Below are positions 13,974 to 21,419 of a stretch of DNA of 21,419 nt, one piece after another. The DNA comes from JAVZGQ01 sp038998365. Lineage in GTDB: Archaea > Aenigmatarchaeota > Aenigmatarchaeia > CG10238-14 > SCSR01. Every line of letters begins with the position of its first letter. The stretch's first letter is position 1. The notes beneath the pieces were generated by a model. It had not been told where the DNA came from. It searched no databases and saw only the letters and a list, made by a program, of their open reading frames with translations. The DNA is taken from contig JAVZHJ010000006.1 in assembly GCA_038998365.1 (NCBI GenBank), positions 1 through 21,419 of the forward strand. The letters run 5' to 3'. The translations under genes were made by a program, and so were the position numbers.

Positions 13974-15176
13974 ATGAAATTATCAAAAGATTATTTGAAA
14001 TGGTCTGCTCTTTATCATTTAGATTCTTCAGAAAAAATTAAACCAATTTTGGATTATGAGATTGTGATAAAAGATGGGATATATGCTATAAGCAGTCTTG
14101 CTCCTCTGAGGTGTATATTTGATGTTGATCTTACGTTGACTATAGATAGCACGGTTTTTGAAGAATTTTATTATAGGCAATTGCCTGAAGTAAATCCGAA
14201 TATAGGGAAAAATCCTCATGTGATGAAGGAAATTATTAAAGAGATAGGTAGCTCACAAGATCTTGATAAACCGCATGCAAAGCTAGATAGATTCTTGCGA
14301 AACTCTGAACTTACTAAAGAACAAGTAATAGAAGCTAGTGTGAGAACGGGAGAAAGTAAAAATATAAGGATAATTCCTTACGCTTTTGAAGCTATAAATG
14401 AAATTGAAAAAATGAATTGTAAAGTGGGATTAAACACAGGTTCGGTTAAAACAGCAGTTGAAGAAGTATCAAGAAGGAAAATTGGTATTGAAGCAACAAA
14501 TATCGCCGCCACGAAATTCTTTTATGATGAGAAAGGTGTATTTTTAAAGTCTTGGTTGAACTTGGGGAAAAATAAAGAAATTAGCATGAGTACTTACTTC
14601 TTGCCAGAAGCATATTGCAATTTTTCATTCACCATAAATCCAAACTGGCCAAAAATAGTTTATGTGGCAGATAAAACTCTTTCTCCTTTTGAAAAATATG
14701 TAACTGCAAAAGTTGGCTCGTCTTCAGGCATAGTTTTAGAAGTTGGGGAAAATCTTCTGGAAAATAGGGAAGGGTATGAATATGTGATTAATGCTTTGGA
14801 AATTAAGAAAGATTTAAGGAAAATTAAACCTTATCTTGAGCTTATTAGAAGAGCAACTATTTATCCTTTTCTAATCAAACCAGAAGAAAGCTATGAAGCA
14901 ATAAAATTAGCAGATGAGATTAAATTTTCAGAATTTGAAAATTTGGAAGATCTTTTAAACAAAATTCAAGATTTCATTTCTATTGAAATCTTATTCCCCA
15001 CTTTAACCACAAGAATTGATAAGAAATGTAAAGAACTGAAAAGAAAATTGAAGGATAATGATTTAAAAAAGGAAGAAGTAGAAGAAGTTGTGAATGTTTT
15101 GAAAGCTTTTGACCCTGTTTTTCATGCTAAAGAAGAAAGGAAAAAAGAAATTGTTCTTTCATCAACCTCTCCATAA
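13974..15176 (+). CDS. HAD-superfamily phosphatase-like protein with a long helical C-terminal extension
   Basis: This is a 400-residue protein. Residues 47-56 (CIFDVDLTLT) give the HAD motif I DxDxT with the two catalytic aspartates. GLNTGS near 150 is a candidate motif II. VYVADKTLSPFE near 237 supplies an aspartate at the position of motif IV. A helical cap region with many charged residues lies between motifs I and II. About 130 residues of charged helix follow the HAD core. HAD enzymes mostly remove phosphate groups, and the substrate here is unknown. It follows the 306-residue membrane-protein gene by 8 bp. Its 3' end overlaps the convergent 336-residue gene by 50 bp. Confidence 0.72.
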   Translation: MKLSKDYLKWSALYHLDSSEKIKPILDYEIVIKDGIYAISSLAPLRCIFDVDLTLTIDSTVFEEFYYRQLPEVNPNIGKNPHVMKEIIKEIGSSQDLDKPHAKLDRFLRNSELTKEQVIEASVRTGESKNIRIIPYAFEAINEIEKMNCKVGLNTGSVKTAVEEVSRRKIGIEATNIAATKFFYDEKGVFLKSWLNLGKNKEISMSTYFLPEAYCNFSFTINPNWPKIVYVADKTLSPFEKYVTAKVGSSSGIVLEVGENLLENREGYEYVINALEIKKDLRKIKPYLELIRRATIYPFLIKPEESYEAIKLADEIKFSEFENLEDLLNKIQDFISIEILFPTLTTRIDKKCKELKRKLKDNDLKKEEVEEVVNVLKAFDPVFHAKEERKKEIVLSSTSP

Positions 15177-16137
15177 TTTTCTTCCTTTTCTTTTCTATAT
15201 CTTCCTCTCTTTCTTGTATGTAATATTCTAGCTCTATCAAAGCTTCTTCATAGAGCTTTTTATATTCTCTTAAATCAGATTTGAGTAGCGGCATGTCTGA
15301 TGGAATTTTTTCATCAACCTCCCTTGTTTGAACTAATTTTTTATAAAAATCTTCATTTTCGAGTTGTACTTCTTCCAATTTTTCTATCAACTTTTCTCTT
15401 CTTTGCCTAACTTCCACATAAGGCCTATAATCGCTTCCGACTAAAATTGCCAGCTCTGTAGCCTTTTTCTTTATTTCAGAAAAAAGCTCTGGCAATTGCA
15501 TCACAACGCGTAAGTTTTCCTGTTTCTCTGGTTTTAAAATTTCAATTGAGAGCGAGTTACCAAAATCTCTTATTTTGTAATTTGTTACAATTTCGTCCTC
15601 TTTAAAATTTAAGCTTAAACTTGAAGCATCTTGCTGATTCAAAACTAGGTAAAATTTCCAAGGCTCATCAAAAAGAGTTAAAGGCAAATAAAGCTCCACG
15701 CCATCAAAACCCAAAGACTGCGGCTTGTTTATGAAGTTAATTTCCAGCTCCTTGAAAATGTGTTGATCTTTGTATACAAATCCTTCTTTTAAACTGTCGT
15801 AAAAATAACGAAAGAATGGATGAATGCCAACCATCCTATCCTTAACTTTCCCGATAAGAATTAATTTTCTTGGTGCCTTCTCAAAAATTTCCTTTAAAGG
15901 GTTTCCTAATTTTTCCACAAGCTTTCCATACTCTATTCCTGGAAAAATTCTTTCCTCATTTAATTCTCTCAAAATTAAGGCATTACAAACACCTTCAATG
16001 TAAATTTCCATTTCTTCTAAAGTCCTTGGTGCTTCTTTATAATCACGCAGCTTCTTAAGAACTTCTTCTGGTTTTTCGTAATTATCTGCTATGACTTCAA
16101 GTATTTCACAAATTTCTTCAAAATAGGCTGCACTCAC
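15127..16137 (-). CDS. Hypothetical soluble protein with C-terminal coiled coil
   Basis: This 336-residue protein is not recognised. Residues 1-60 are helical and acidic. The middle (90-220) alternates predicted strands and loops (KLILIGKVKDRMVGIHPFF, VELYLPLTLFDEPWKFYLVL). Residues 225-330 form a long charged helix with coiled-coil character (RREKLIEKLEEVQLENEDFY, IELEYYIQEREEDIEKKRKK). No signal peptide or membrane helix is present. It lies between genes for exported proteins, convergent with the HAD-like gene (50-bp coding overlap) and divergent from the lipoprotein gene (52 bp apart). A cytoplasmic partner of the membrane proteins is possible but not shown. Confidence 0.72.
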   Translation of the reverse strand: MSAAYFEEICEILEVIADNYEKPEEVLKKLRDYKEAPRTLEEMEIYIEGVCNALILRELNEERIFPGIEYGKLVEKLGNPLKEIFEKAPRKLILIGKVKDRMVGIHPFFRYFYDSLKEGFVYKDQHIFKELEINFINKPQSLGFDGVELYLPLTLFDEPWKFYLVLNQQDASSLSLNFKEDEIVTNYKIRDFGNSLSIEILKPEKQENLRVVMQLPELFSEIKKKATELAILVGSDYRPYVEVRQRREKLIEKLEEVQLENEDFYKKLVQTREVDEKIPSDMPLLKSDLREYKKLYEEALIELEYYIQEREEDIEKKRKKIMERLMKEQFLFSFLL

Positions 16138-16189
16138 AATTCAAAATTATGAAGTTAAAACATAAATCTTCTTGGGAAAAATAATTATT

Positions 16190-17032
16190 ATGGAAAAGTC
16201 TTTTGTTTTACTGTTTTTATTGGTTCTAGTTATTTTCATCTCTGGTTGTATAGGTGGCGAAGAAGAAAAGCCCTCTGACGTAGGTTTAAGCTCAACTTTA
16301 ACTTCAGATACAAAAAAAGCTATGGCATCTTCACCAGTAACTTTTGTGTTAACCATAAAAAATCTTGCTTCTGAGCCTGCCAAAGGAATTTTTGTTGAAT
16401 TGACCAATTTAACAGGATGGAATATTGAGAGGCCAATACAAACTCTTCCTGAGCTTGTGAAAAATGATTTGTATAAATTTTCCTGGATAGCTTACTCTCC
16501 AGCAATTGGAAACAAAAGCTTTAGTGCTGTTGCAAATTTGTTTTATAAAATGGAGTCCAAAGCTGCTATTAAAGTTAGAGTTTACAGCAATGATTACTTG
16601 AACACTTTAAAGCAAGACGAAAGGGAAAAAATTAAAAGCAAGTCAGCTCTTTTATCCTCTGTTATAAGCAGCAAGACTCCTGTTAAAATTTCTGTTTCTC
16701 TTCAGCAACCCTTCATCTTGACAGAAGCTTCTCAAACTTTTCCTTTTGTCATAAACGTAAAAAATATTGGACCTGGAGAAGTTTATAGTAGCATAAGCAA
16801 TTACCCGCCTAGCGAAAGGGATAAAAGTTATTTTACATTCAGCTATTCTAGCAATTCATCCTTGCAGTGTGACTTTGTAAATGGTGAACTTGTGGGGCTT
16901 GTGAATGGAAGTAGAAATATTGCTTGCAGAATTACTGCATCTGGAGTTGAAAAATATTCTGATTTTTCTATCAATTTCACCATAAGTTATGCTTACCTAG
17001 ATAAAGCTAAAACAAAAATAGAGGTTGCTTAA
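16190..17032 (+). CDS. Secreted lipoprotein with Ig-like (CARDB-type) repeats
   Basis: This is a 280-residue protein from ATG 16190. An in-frame TTG at 16172 would add six residues in front of the signal peptide and is less likely. The N-terminus is a lipoprotein signal, with a hydrophobic stretch and then ISGC with C20 as the lipid-modified cysteine, followed by GGEEE. The rest has two beta-sandwich-like stretches with the pattern of archaeal Ig/CARDB-like domains: VTFVLTIKNLASEPAKGIFV (about 50-69) and FPFVINVKNIGPGEVYSSI (about 183-201). Several NxS/T sites could be glycosylated. It should be anchored on the outer face of the membrane. The following large ectodomain protein contains a similar LKNAGSGDI stretch, so the two may be partners. 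Confidence 0.78.
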   Translation: MEKSFVLLFLLVLVIFISGCIGGEEEKPSDVGLSSTLTSDTKKAMASSPVTFVLTIKNLASEPAKGIFVELTNLTGWNIERPIQTLPELVKNDLYKFSWIAYSPAIGNKSFSAVANLFYKMESKAAIKVRVYSNDYLNTLKQDEREKIKSKSALLSSVISSKTPVKISVSLQQPFILTEASQTFPFVINVKNIGPGEVYSSISNYPPSERDKSYFTFSYSSNSSLQCDFVNGELVGLVNGSRNIACRITASGVEKYSDFSINFTISYAYLDKAKTKIEVA

Positions 17033-17073
17033 GCTATTTCTAAAATAAAAACGAAATTAATTTTTAGTGAATC

Positions 17074-17190
17074 ATGATAAGTAAAAAGAAAGAAATTGAA
17101 GAATTTAATGAAGCACTTTCATCTGTAGGGTTTTTGAAAAAGTAGCAAAAGATGTTTGGTTTAAAGGTTGGGAAGAAATGAAGAAATAAA
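17074..17190 (+). pseudogene. Short frameshifted ORF remnant
   Basis: An ATG at 17074 opens a 23-codon frame ending in TAG (17142-17144) right after a run of A. Shifting by one base in the TTTTTGAAAAAG stretch continues as VAKDVWFKGWEEMKK with a stop at 17188-17190, giving a 38-residue peptide with consistent amphipathic composition. It could be a real 23-residue peptide, a decayed gene, or a single-base assembly error. No family is recognised. Confidence 0.25.
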
Positions 17191-17206
17191 AGTAAGGGGA
17201 ATAAAA

Positions 17207-19477
17207 ATGGGATTTTGGGAAGATAAGAAAAAGAAGCTAAAAGAATACATTCAGATGTATAAAGCCTACTATTCCTCTGAAGGAAAATTGCCACCTCCCC
17301 CGGGGTTAAATGAACTCATAAACCTTAAAAGTAAAGCTGGGAACAAAATAAAAGGTTTAAAAGAAAGTGGCTTCAAAATCCCAATTTTTATAAGATTATT
17401 CATCATGTCCCTTATAGTTGGTCAAGCTCTTTTTCCTTCGCTAATAGAATCTTTTAAAATTAATCTCATAATTTTTATCATTGTCATAATCGCGCTCATA
17501 ATTATTGCAATAGCTGTTTTAGTGATTAGTGGTGGTGGGGGGGCTGTAGCAGCAGCTGGAAAAACACCGATGGGACAACAAGCAACCAGCATAATAGCAC
17601 AAATTATCATTGGGGTTATTATTGTCATCATAGTGATAAGCGTTGGTCAAATTCTTGGTTGTGGCAAATACAGTTGTTATGAGCTATTATACAGAAAGTT
17701 TGGTAATATTGGTACCATATTCATCTTAACATGGGGCATAATTGCTGCAATTTTAGCATGGGTAACTGATGGTTGGAGATTTGTGGCTGTAGCAATTTTT
17801 ACTAGCTTAGTTTTCTTTGTCTTAGTGCCAATTGTGGTAGCTCCGCCTCCATGGTATTATGCTACTTGCAGCAAAGTTCCTATTCTTTCTGGCTCAGATT
17901 ACTGCAGAAGTAGGGAGACTTTTATGAGATTGGATGCTACAAAAACTGTGCAAATTGGTGGTGGGTTAACCCTTACATTTGGTGGTGGTAGGCGTGAGGG
18001 TGAACCACCTCAATATCTAACAGCTGGTGAACCTTATGCTTTCAAATTCACCCTTAAGAACTTTTACAATGATACAATACAATTTTCTGTACAGCCTTCG
18101 TTAATTATAGACTACGGATCGGCAAAGCTGGAATTTCTCACACCATATACACACCCAAGATCTTATCTTGCCCCAGGAGAGTTTGATACGGGCGAAGTTT
18201 TCTTTGATCCAGAAAAACTAACTTTAAAACTGAGACCAGAAGATGGATGTACTTACAGTGCTTATCTTCAATGCATGGATATTAGGGGGGATGTGAATTT
18301 CTGTAAAAACCAGGATAACCGCTCTAAAATTGTAACTTGTGCTATAGATAAGCCTTGTGGCAAAAACCAAATCTGTGTAAGAAATGAAAGTTTCAGATGT
18401 GATTGTGTTGATTGGTTGAAAGCAAGCTGTGAGGGTGATAGAGCAAGTGTTAAAATGTCTGTTCACCATACAGGAGTTTTCAGAGGTGAAGGTACGCTTT
18501 ATTATTATGAGAAATATTGGCAGCCCATAGAAATCACTGAAATAAGACAAGGGCCACTTTACGTAACACCACATTTCTTACCCAATCCTTTTGTTCCAAA
18601 AATACATGAAAACTTCTATAACAACATTCGCTTTTCTCTGAGACTTAAAAATGCTGGCAGTGGAGATATAAAAATAAATTCATTTTCCATAACCCCAATA
18701 AACACAAGAATAACAACAATTGATAAATCCTTAGGAATGAAGCTAGAAGAGGTGATTGGTGTGCAAGTCATAAGCTGCAACACTTCCAGGATAGAGGGCT
18801 TAATTCTTAAGCCTGGAAAAGAAATTTACATACCACTTTGCTTTTTAACTTTGCCTAGTATAAGTTCTACCCTTACTAAACTAGAAAATGAGAGCGAAGT
18901 TTTAGTAGAAGGCAACACAACTTTTTCAAAGATAAAATCTTATTGCGAGGGAAAAGAAATTTATGAGCCCAAATTAGAAACACGTGTTTGCTGTGCTTCA
19001 GAAATAGAGGGGGGTAATTTTAATTACACTTGTGTCAAGGAAAGCTGCCCTAGCAACTCAAAACAAGTTTCTTGCTCTTTTTGTACAAATTGTACAAATT
19101 GTACCGAACCTATGTGGTATGGAAAATGTGATGTGGAAGAATGCAAGTACTGGTCTAACAAAGACGAATGTGATAGAGAATGTGGGGCAATTTATGGCAA
19201 AGCATGTGAAAAATGTGAAAATTTAACTAGTATCACAACCGCCATTCCACAACAAGCAATCCAGGTTGGAAAAGAAATCAAATCACAATTTGGAAGCGAG
19301 TTTTGTAAGCTACTCCAAGAAAGTAAAACTGAAAAAAATGAGTCGCAAGTTCTTCAAAATTCTTTGAGATTCACTAAGGTTATGGTAGAACTAGGCTATG
19401 AGATGGATTTTGATAAAACTGATTCTTTGAGAATCGAAAGGATGACGTATGCTTGCTTAGAATCAACTTTAGTCTAA
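17207..19477 (+). CDS. Large membrane-anchored protein with a cysteine-rich extracellular region
   Basis: This is a 756-residue protein from ATG 17207, which is preceded by an AAGGGGA ribosome-binding site. A TTG at 17168 would add 13 charged residues and is less likely. Residues 1-55 are charged with a Pro-rich spot. About five membrane helices follow (59-80, 86-108, 128-150, 166-186, 192-212). The remaining roughly 540 residues should be outside. They include Ig/CARDB-like beta stretches (FKFTLKNFYND, FSLRLKNAGSGDI), an EGF-like cysteine cluster (PCGKNQICV...FRCDC) and a second cluster (CTNCTNCTEPMW, then DVEECKYW, ECGAIYGKACEKCEN). The last 80 residues are helical. No enzyme motif is visible. 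A surface adhesin or a structural part of an extracellular machine fits best. Confidence 0.78.
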   Translation: MGFWEDKKKKLKEYIQMYKAYYSSEGKLPPPPGLNELINLKSKAGNKIKGLKESGFKIPIFIRLFIMSLIVGQALFPSLIESFKINLIIFIIVIIALIIIAIAVLVISGGGGAVAAAGKTPMGQQATSIIAQIIIGVIIVIIVISVGQILGCGKYSCYELLYRKFGNIGTIFILTWGIIAAILAWVTDGWRFVAVAIFTSLVFFVLVPIVVAPPPWYYATCSKVPILSGSDYCRSRETFMRLDATKTVQIGGGLTLTFGGGRREGEPPQYLTAGEPYAFKFTLKNFYNDTIQFSVQPSLIIDYGSAKLEFLTPYTHPRSYLAPGEFDTGEVFFDPEKLTLKLRPEDGCTYSAYLQCMDIRGDVNFCKNQDNRSKIVTCAIDKPCGKNQICVRNESFRCDCVDWLKASCEGDRASVKMSVHHTGVFRGEGTLYYYEKYWQPIEITEIRQGPLYVTPHFLPNPFVPKIHENFYNNIRFSLRLKNAGSGDIKINSFSITPINTRITTIDKSLGMKLEEVIGVQVISCNTSRIEGLILKPGKEIYIPLCFLTLPSISSTLTKLENESEVLVEGNTTFSKIKSYCEGKEIYEPKLETRVCCASEIEGGNFNYTCVKESCPSNSKQVSCSFCTNCTNCTEPMWYGKCDVEECKYWSNKDECDRECGAIYGKACEKCENLTSITTAIPQQAIQVGKEIKSQFGSEFCKLLQESKTEKNESQVLQNSLRFTKVMVELGYEMDFDKTDSLRIERMTYACLESTLV
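19081..19104. repeat. Short 9-bp tandem repeat in the large ectodomain gene
   Basis: The unit ttgtacaaa occurs twice in full and once in part, coding for the CTN-CTN-CT stretch of the cysteine-rich region. It keeps the frame. Confidence 0.7.
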
Positions 19478-19779
19478 GTTTGCTCTTGTTGACCTCGTGA
19501 CCTTGCAAGAAGTATTTGGCAAACAGTATCAATATTAGTTTCATCTTGTAACTTTTCATCTCCCTTAAAAGCATTTCTACAAGTATCCCAAATTCGACGT
19601 ATTTCAGCTTCATCTCCTCTATCACAAGCTGTTATCATTTTTCCTTCACACTGAGCTCTAGAAGATTCACCAAAAATGGGAATCAGACCTCTTGACCAAA
19701 GGAAATAAAGCACGAGAATTCCGACAATAACTGCTATCAGTATCCATATCATCGTGTTGTCTCCTTTAGAACCCATCAT
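19474..19779 (-). CDS. Small single-pass membrane protein with four cysteines
   Basis: This 101-residue protein is not recognised. One membrane helix lies at residues 10-28 (MIWILIAVIVGILVLYFLW). The soluble part has four cysteines (C44, C52, C67, C87) in a helical context (RIWDTCRNAFKGDEK), suggesting two disulfides outside the cell. An internal ATG just before the helix (residue 10) is an alternative start. It is convergent with the large ectodomain gene, their stop codons overlapping by four bases, and divergent from the 86-residue membrane-protein gene 73 bp away. A role in the same surface assembly is inferred from position. Confidence 0.68.
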   Translation of the reverse strand: MMGSKGDNTMIWILIAVIVGILVLYFLWSRGLIPIFGESSRAQCEGKMITACDRGDEAEIRRIWDTCRNAFKGDEKLQDETNIDTVCQILLARSRGQQEQT

Positions 19780-19852
19780 AATTAGAATTTGTTTTTTATT
19801 CCTTATAAAGTTAAGGGAAAGTTTAATTACTATAAAAAAGAAAATTTAATAT

Positions 19853-20113
19853 ATGCAGGTGGCTGAGTTAAAGTACATAGAACCAATTTCTTTGGCAAAA
19901 ATTGGAGTGGTTGTTGGACTTTTCATTGGTATAATTCTTACTGCATTATCCTTTTTCCTAGCATTCTTTACTGTAGGCGCTGGGTTAAGTGTTGTTTTAT
20001 TTTTTGTGCCAATAATTTACGCAGCATTTGGTTTCATATTTGGTTTTGTTATAGCCTATGTCTACAATTTTTTCGCCCGAAAATTTGGGGGTATAAAACT
20101 TGGTTTTAAATAA
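19853..20113 (+). CDS. Small two-helix membrane protein
   Basis: This is an 86-residue protein. After a short polar start with YIEPISLAKIG, two long hydrophobic helices follow (about 17-40 and 44-70), then a basic end (FFARKFGGIKLGFK). Small archaeal membrane proteins with the pattern (Y/I)xPxSxAKI then helix-hairpin are common, but no function is known to me. A TATA-like AT-rich stretch precedes it and no clear ribosome-binding site is seen. It probably shares a transcript with the secreted-protein gene that starts at or just before its stop codon. Confidence 0.68.
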   Translation: MQVAELKYIEPISLAKIGVVVGLFIGIILTALSFFLAFFTVGAGLSVVLFFVPIIYAAFGFIFGFVIAYVYNFFARKFGGIKLGFK

Positions 20114-21419
20114 TTTTTTTTTGAAAATTATTGTTTTTTCAATTTTTTTTACCACATTTTTTCTCATTTCTGTAAATAAAGCAAATGCTTATGGTAATCC
20201 TTACTCTTATATTGGACCTGTAAGATGTGACTGGAGTTTTGAAAAAATTGATAAAGATAAATTTAACCCTATACTCAAATTAACGGTTGGCACTGGAAAT
20301 AGATATATGACGACTTTTGATTTTGGATTTAGGGTTACATCTATGGTATTAAAAATGTTTGCTGGTTTTATTATTGCTCACGCCGGGCTCTATATTGGAG
20401 GGAAACTTGCAGCATATGGTTTTTCAACTGGCTCATTTGAAACTTGGGATATAGGTATGAGAATTCTTGGTACTTCTGAATGGGCTGCCGGAAGTTTAAC
20501 TGGTGTTCTTTTGCAATCACTGCCTATAGTAGGTGCTTTTTATGATTTGCAAGATGCTCTCTCATGGGAACCCCCAAAAGAACTAGGACCTATAGAAGCA
20601 AATGTAAAAATCTATGTTGATGGAAAATATTTCTCAGAAAAGTCAATATATTTGGGTAAACTTCCGGCATCAATGAAAATACCGTTCATTTTAGACGATA
20701 TGAGCAAACACATAATTCGTGCTAATGTTATGAGGACTGGTGGTGAAAAAGTATATGAGAATGAGCATACTGGGTTCTCCAAAGAAACAAATTTTTGGAC
20801 TTGTGAACTTGAATGGGATCAAGCACATCTTGGAAGTTTAGAGAAAGAAGAATTATGTAAAGCTGTTGGTCTTCATATAGAGGGAAATTGGATAAATTCA
20901 CAACAAATGCAAGTTAATGTCACAAGCTCGCCTTATTGTTCTGGTTATACTGCTCAAATAATTGGTTGTGGTTATGGATTAGGAACTCTTGACAATGAAG
21001 GAAAAATCACATTTGTTGTAGGGGGATGTAAAGATGGAGCAGAAGTTTATGTTGAACTACCATATCCTGGAATAAAAAGTAATTCTATCAGAATAATTTA
21101 TCCAGAACAATATTTGACAGACCAACCCCGTGAAGGAGATGAACTAAGAGTTAACCCCAGAGAGGGTAGTCTTCTCTACAGATTTACTCAACCAAATTAT
21201 CCAGAATATTGTCTTGATGAATCAAAAATTAATGGTATTTTAATTGGTGTTCCTGGTGACTATAACCCCAAAAGTATTGTTGGTGTTCTTGGTGTGCGAG
21301 TTAGTGTCTATGACAAAGGTAAAATAGTTTGTGAAGGTTATTCGGATGTAGCTGGTAGTATATCTTGTAAACCATTCCAATGTTTTGATAGAATTGTTGT
21401 AGATTCTGGAATGAATTAT
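20100..21419 (+). CDS. Exported protein, N-terminal part (runs off the right edge)
   Basis: The frame is open from 20097 to the end of the window, giving about 440 residues with no C-terminus. There is no ATG at the start. TTG 20100 has GGGGGT seven bases upstream and overlaps the end of the previous gene, and TTG 20121 is an alternative. A signal peptide is clear (IIVFSIFFTTFFLISV then NKANA|YG). One possible membrane or amphipathic segment follows (LKMFAGFIIAHAGLYIGGKL, about residues 85-104). The rest is a beta-rich ectodomain with spaced cysteines. No family is recognised. Its place after the cluster of membrane and lipoprotein genes suggests the same surface system. Confidence 0.7.
   Translation, partial: MVLNNFFLKIIVFSIFFTTFFLISVNKANAYGNPYSYIGPVRCDWSFEKIDKDKFNPILKLTVGTGNRYMTTFDFGFRVTSMVLKMFAGFIIAHAGLYIGGKLAAYGFSTGSFETWDIGMRILGTSEWAAGSLTGVLLQSLPIVGAFYDLQDALSWEPPKELGPIEANVKIYVDGKYFSEKSIYLGKLPASMKIPFILDDMSKHIIRANVMRTGGEKVYENEHTGFSKETNFWTCELEWDQAHLGSLEKEELCKAVGLHIEGNWINSQQMQVNVTSSPYCSGYTAQIIGCGYGLGTLDNEGKITFVVGGCKDGAEVYVELPYPGIKSNSIRIIYPEQYLTDQPREGDELRVNPREGSLLYRFTQPNYPEYCLDESKINGILIGVPGDYNPKSIVGVLGVRVSVYDKGKIVCEGYSDVAGSISCKPFQCFDRIVVDSGMNY

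Noticed and set aside
17168..17206. TTG 17168 as start of the large ectodomain protein
   Set aside because: ATG 17207 has a better placed AAGGGGA ribosome-binding site, and the extra 13 residues overlap the frameshifted ORF.
18224..18574. Minus-strand 116-codon open frame inside the large ectodomain gene
   Set aside because: It lies opposite a long continuous gene with clear cysteine-rich domains. It has no ribosome-binding site and no recognisable motif.
1..21419. CRISPR array, insertion sequence or transposase
   Set aside because: No regularly spaced repeats and no transposase-like reading frame were seen on either strand. The only tandem repeats are the two short in-gene ones reported.

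Overview
The window looks like part of a compact, AT-rich archaeal genome, probably a DPANN-type lineage, though no marker here fixes the phylum. The archaeal signs are an Nmd3 homologue, a geranylgeranyl reductase, Alba, a complete AMP (form III RuBisCO) pathway, two intron-containing tRNA genes, and GGTGAT/GGAGGTG Shine-Dalgarno sequences.

Layout. 1-450 (minus): N-terminal part of nmd3. 501-592 (plus): tRNA-Thr(UGU) with a 20-nt intron at a non-canonical site. 594-5071 (minus): LAGLIDADG protein, uppS, second LAGLIDADG protein, geranylgeranyl reductase. 5185-5290 (plus): tRNA-Trp(CCA) with a canonical 33-nt intron. 5291-5935 (minus): pcm. 5968-9819 (plus): an operon joined by ATGA overlaps, encoding ribose-1,5-bisphosphate isomerase, RuBisCO, a small secreted cysteine-rich protein and AMP phosphorylase. 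9846-10127 (minus): alba. 10207-21419: about 11 kb of mostly unrecognised membrane, secreted and lipoprotein genes on both strands, with one HAD-like protein and two coiled-coil proteins.

Most notable observation. The uppS reading frame is broken at two places. Each break is a short insert (33 nt with an in-frame stop, and 29 nt that shifts the frame) that can be drawn as a bulge-helix-bulge or relaxed bulge-helix-bulge structure. Cutting at the positions the archaeal tRNA-splicing endonuclease would use restores the exact family motifs, DGNRRW and EGHKYGAKNFENFLQW. I read uppS as a split protein gene with two mini-introns. The unusual tRNA-Thr intron site fits a broad-specificity splicing enzyme. 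Two LAGLIDADG proteins with several helix-turn-helix segments flank uppS, share a 15-bp upstream element, and appear built into the operon.

How the genes work together. R15P isomerase, RuBisCO and AMP phosphorylase together turn AMP (plus phosphate and CO2) into 3-phosphoglycerate. UppS and the reductase would make and saturate long polyprenyl (dolichol-type) carriers or lipids. In the 10-21 kb region, four membrane proteins share a two-helix module. They sit with a lipoprotein, a large cysteine-rich ectodomain protein and an exported protein, which suggests a cell-surface apparatus of unknown function.
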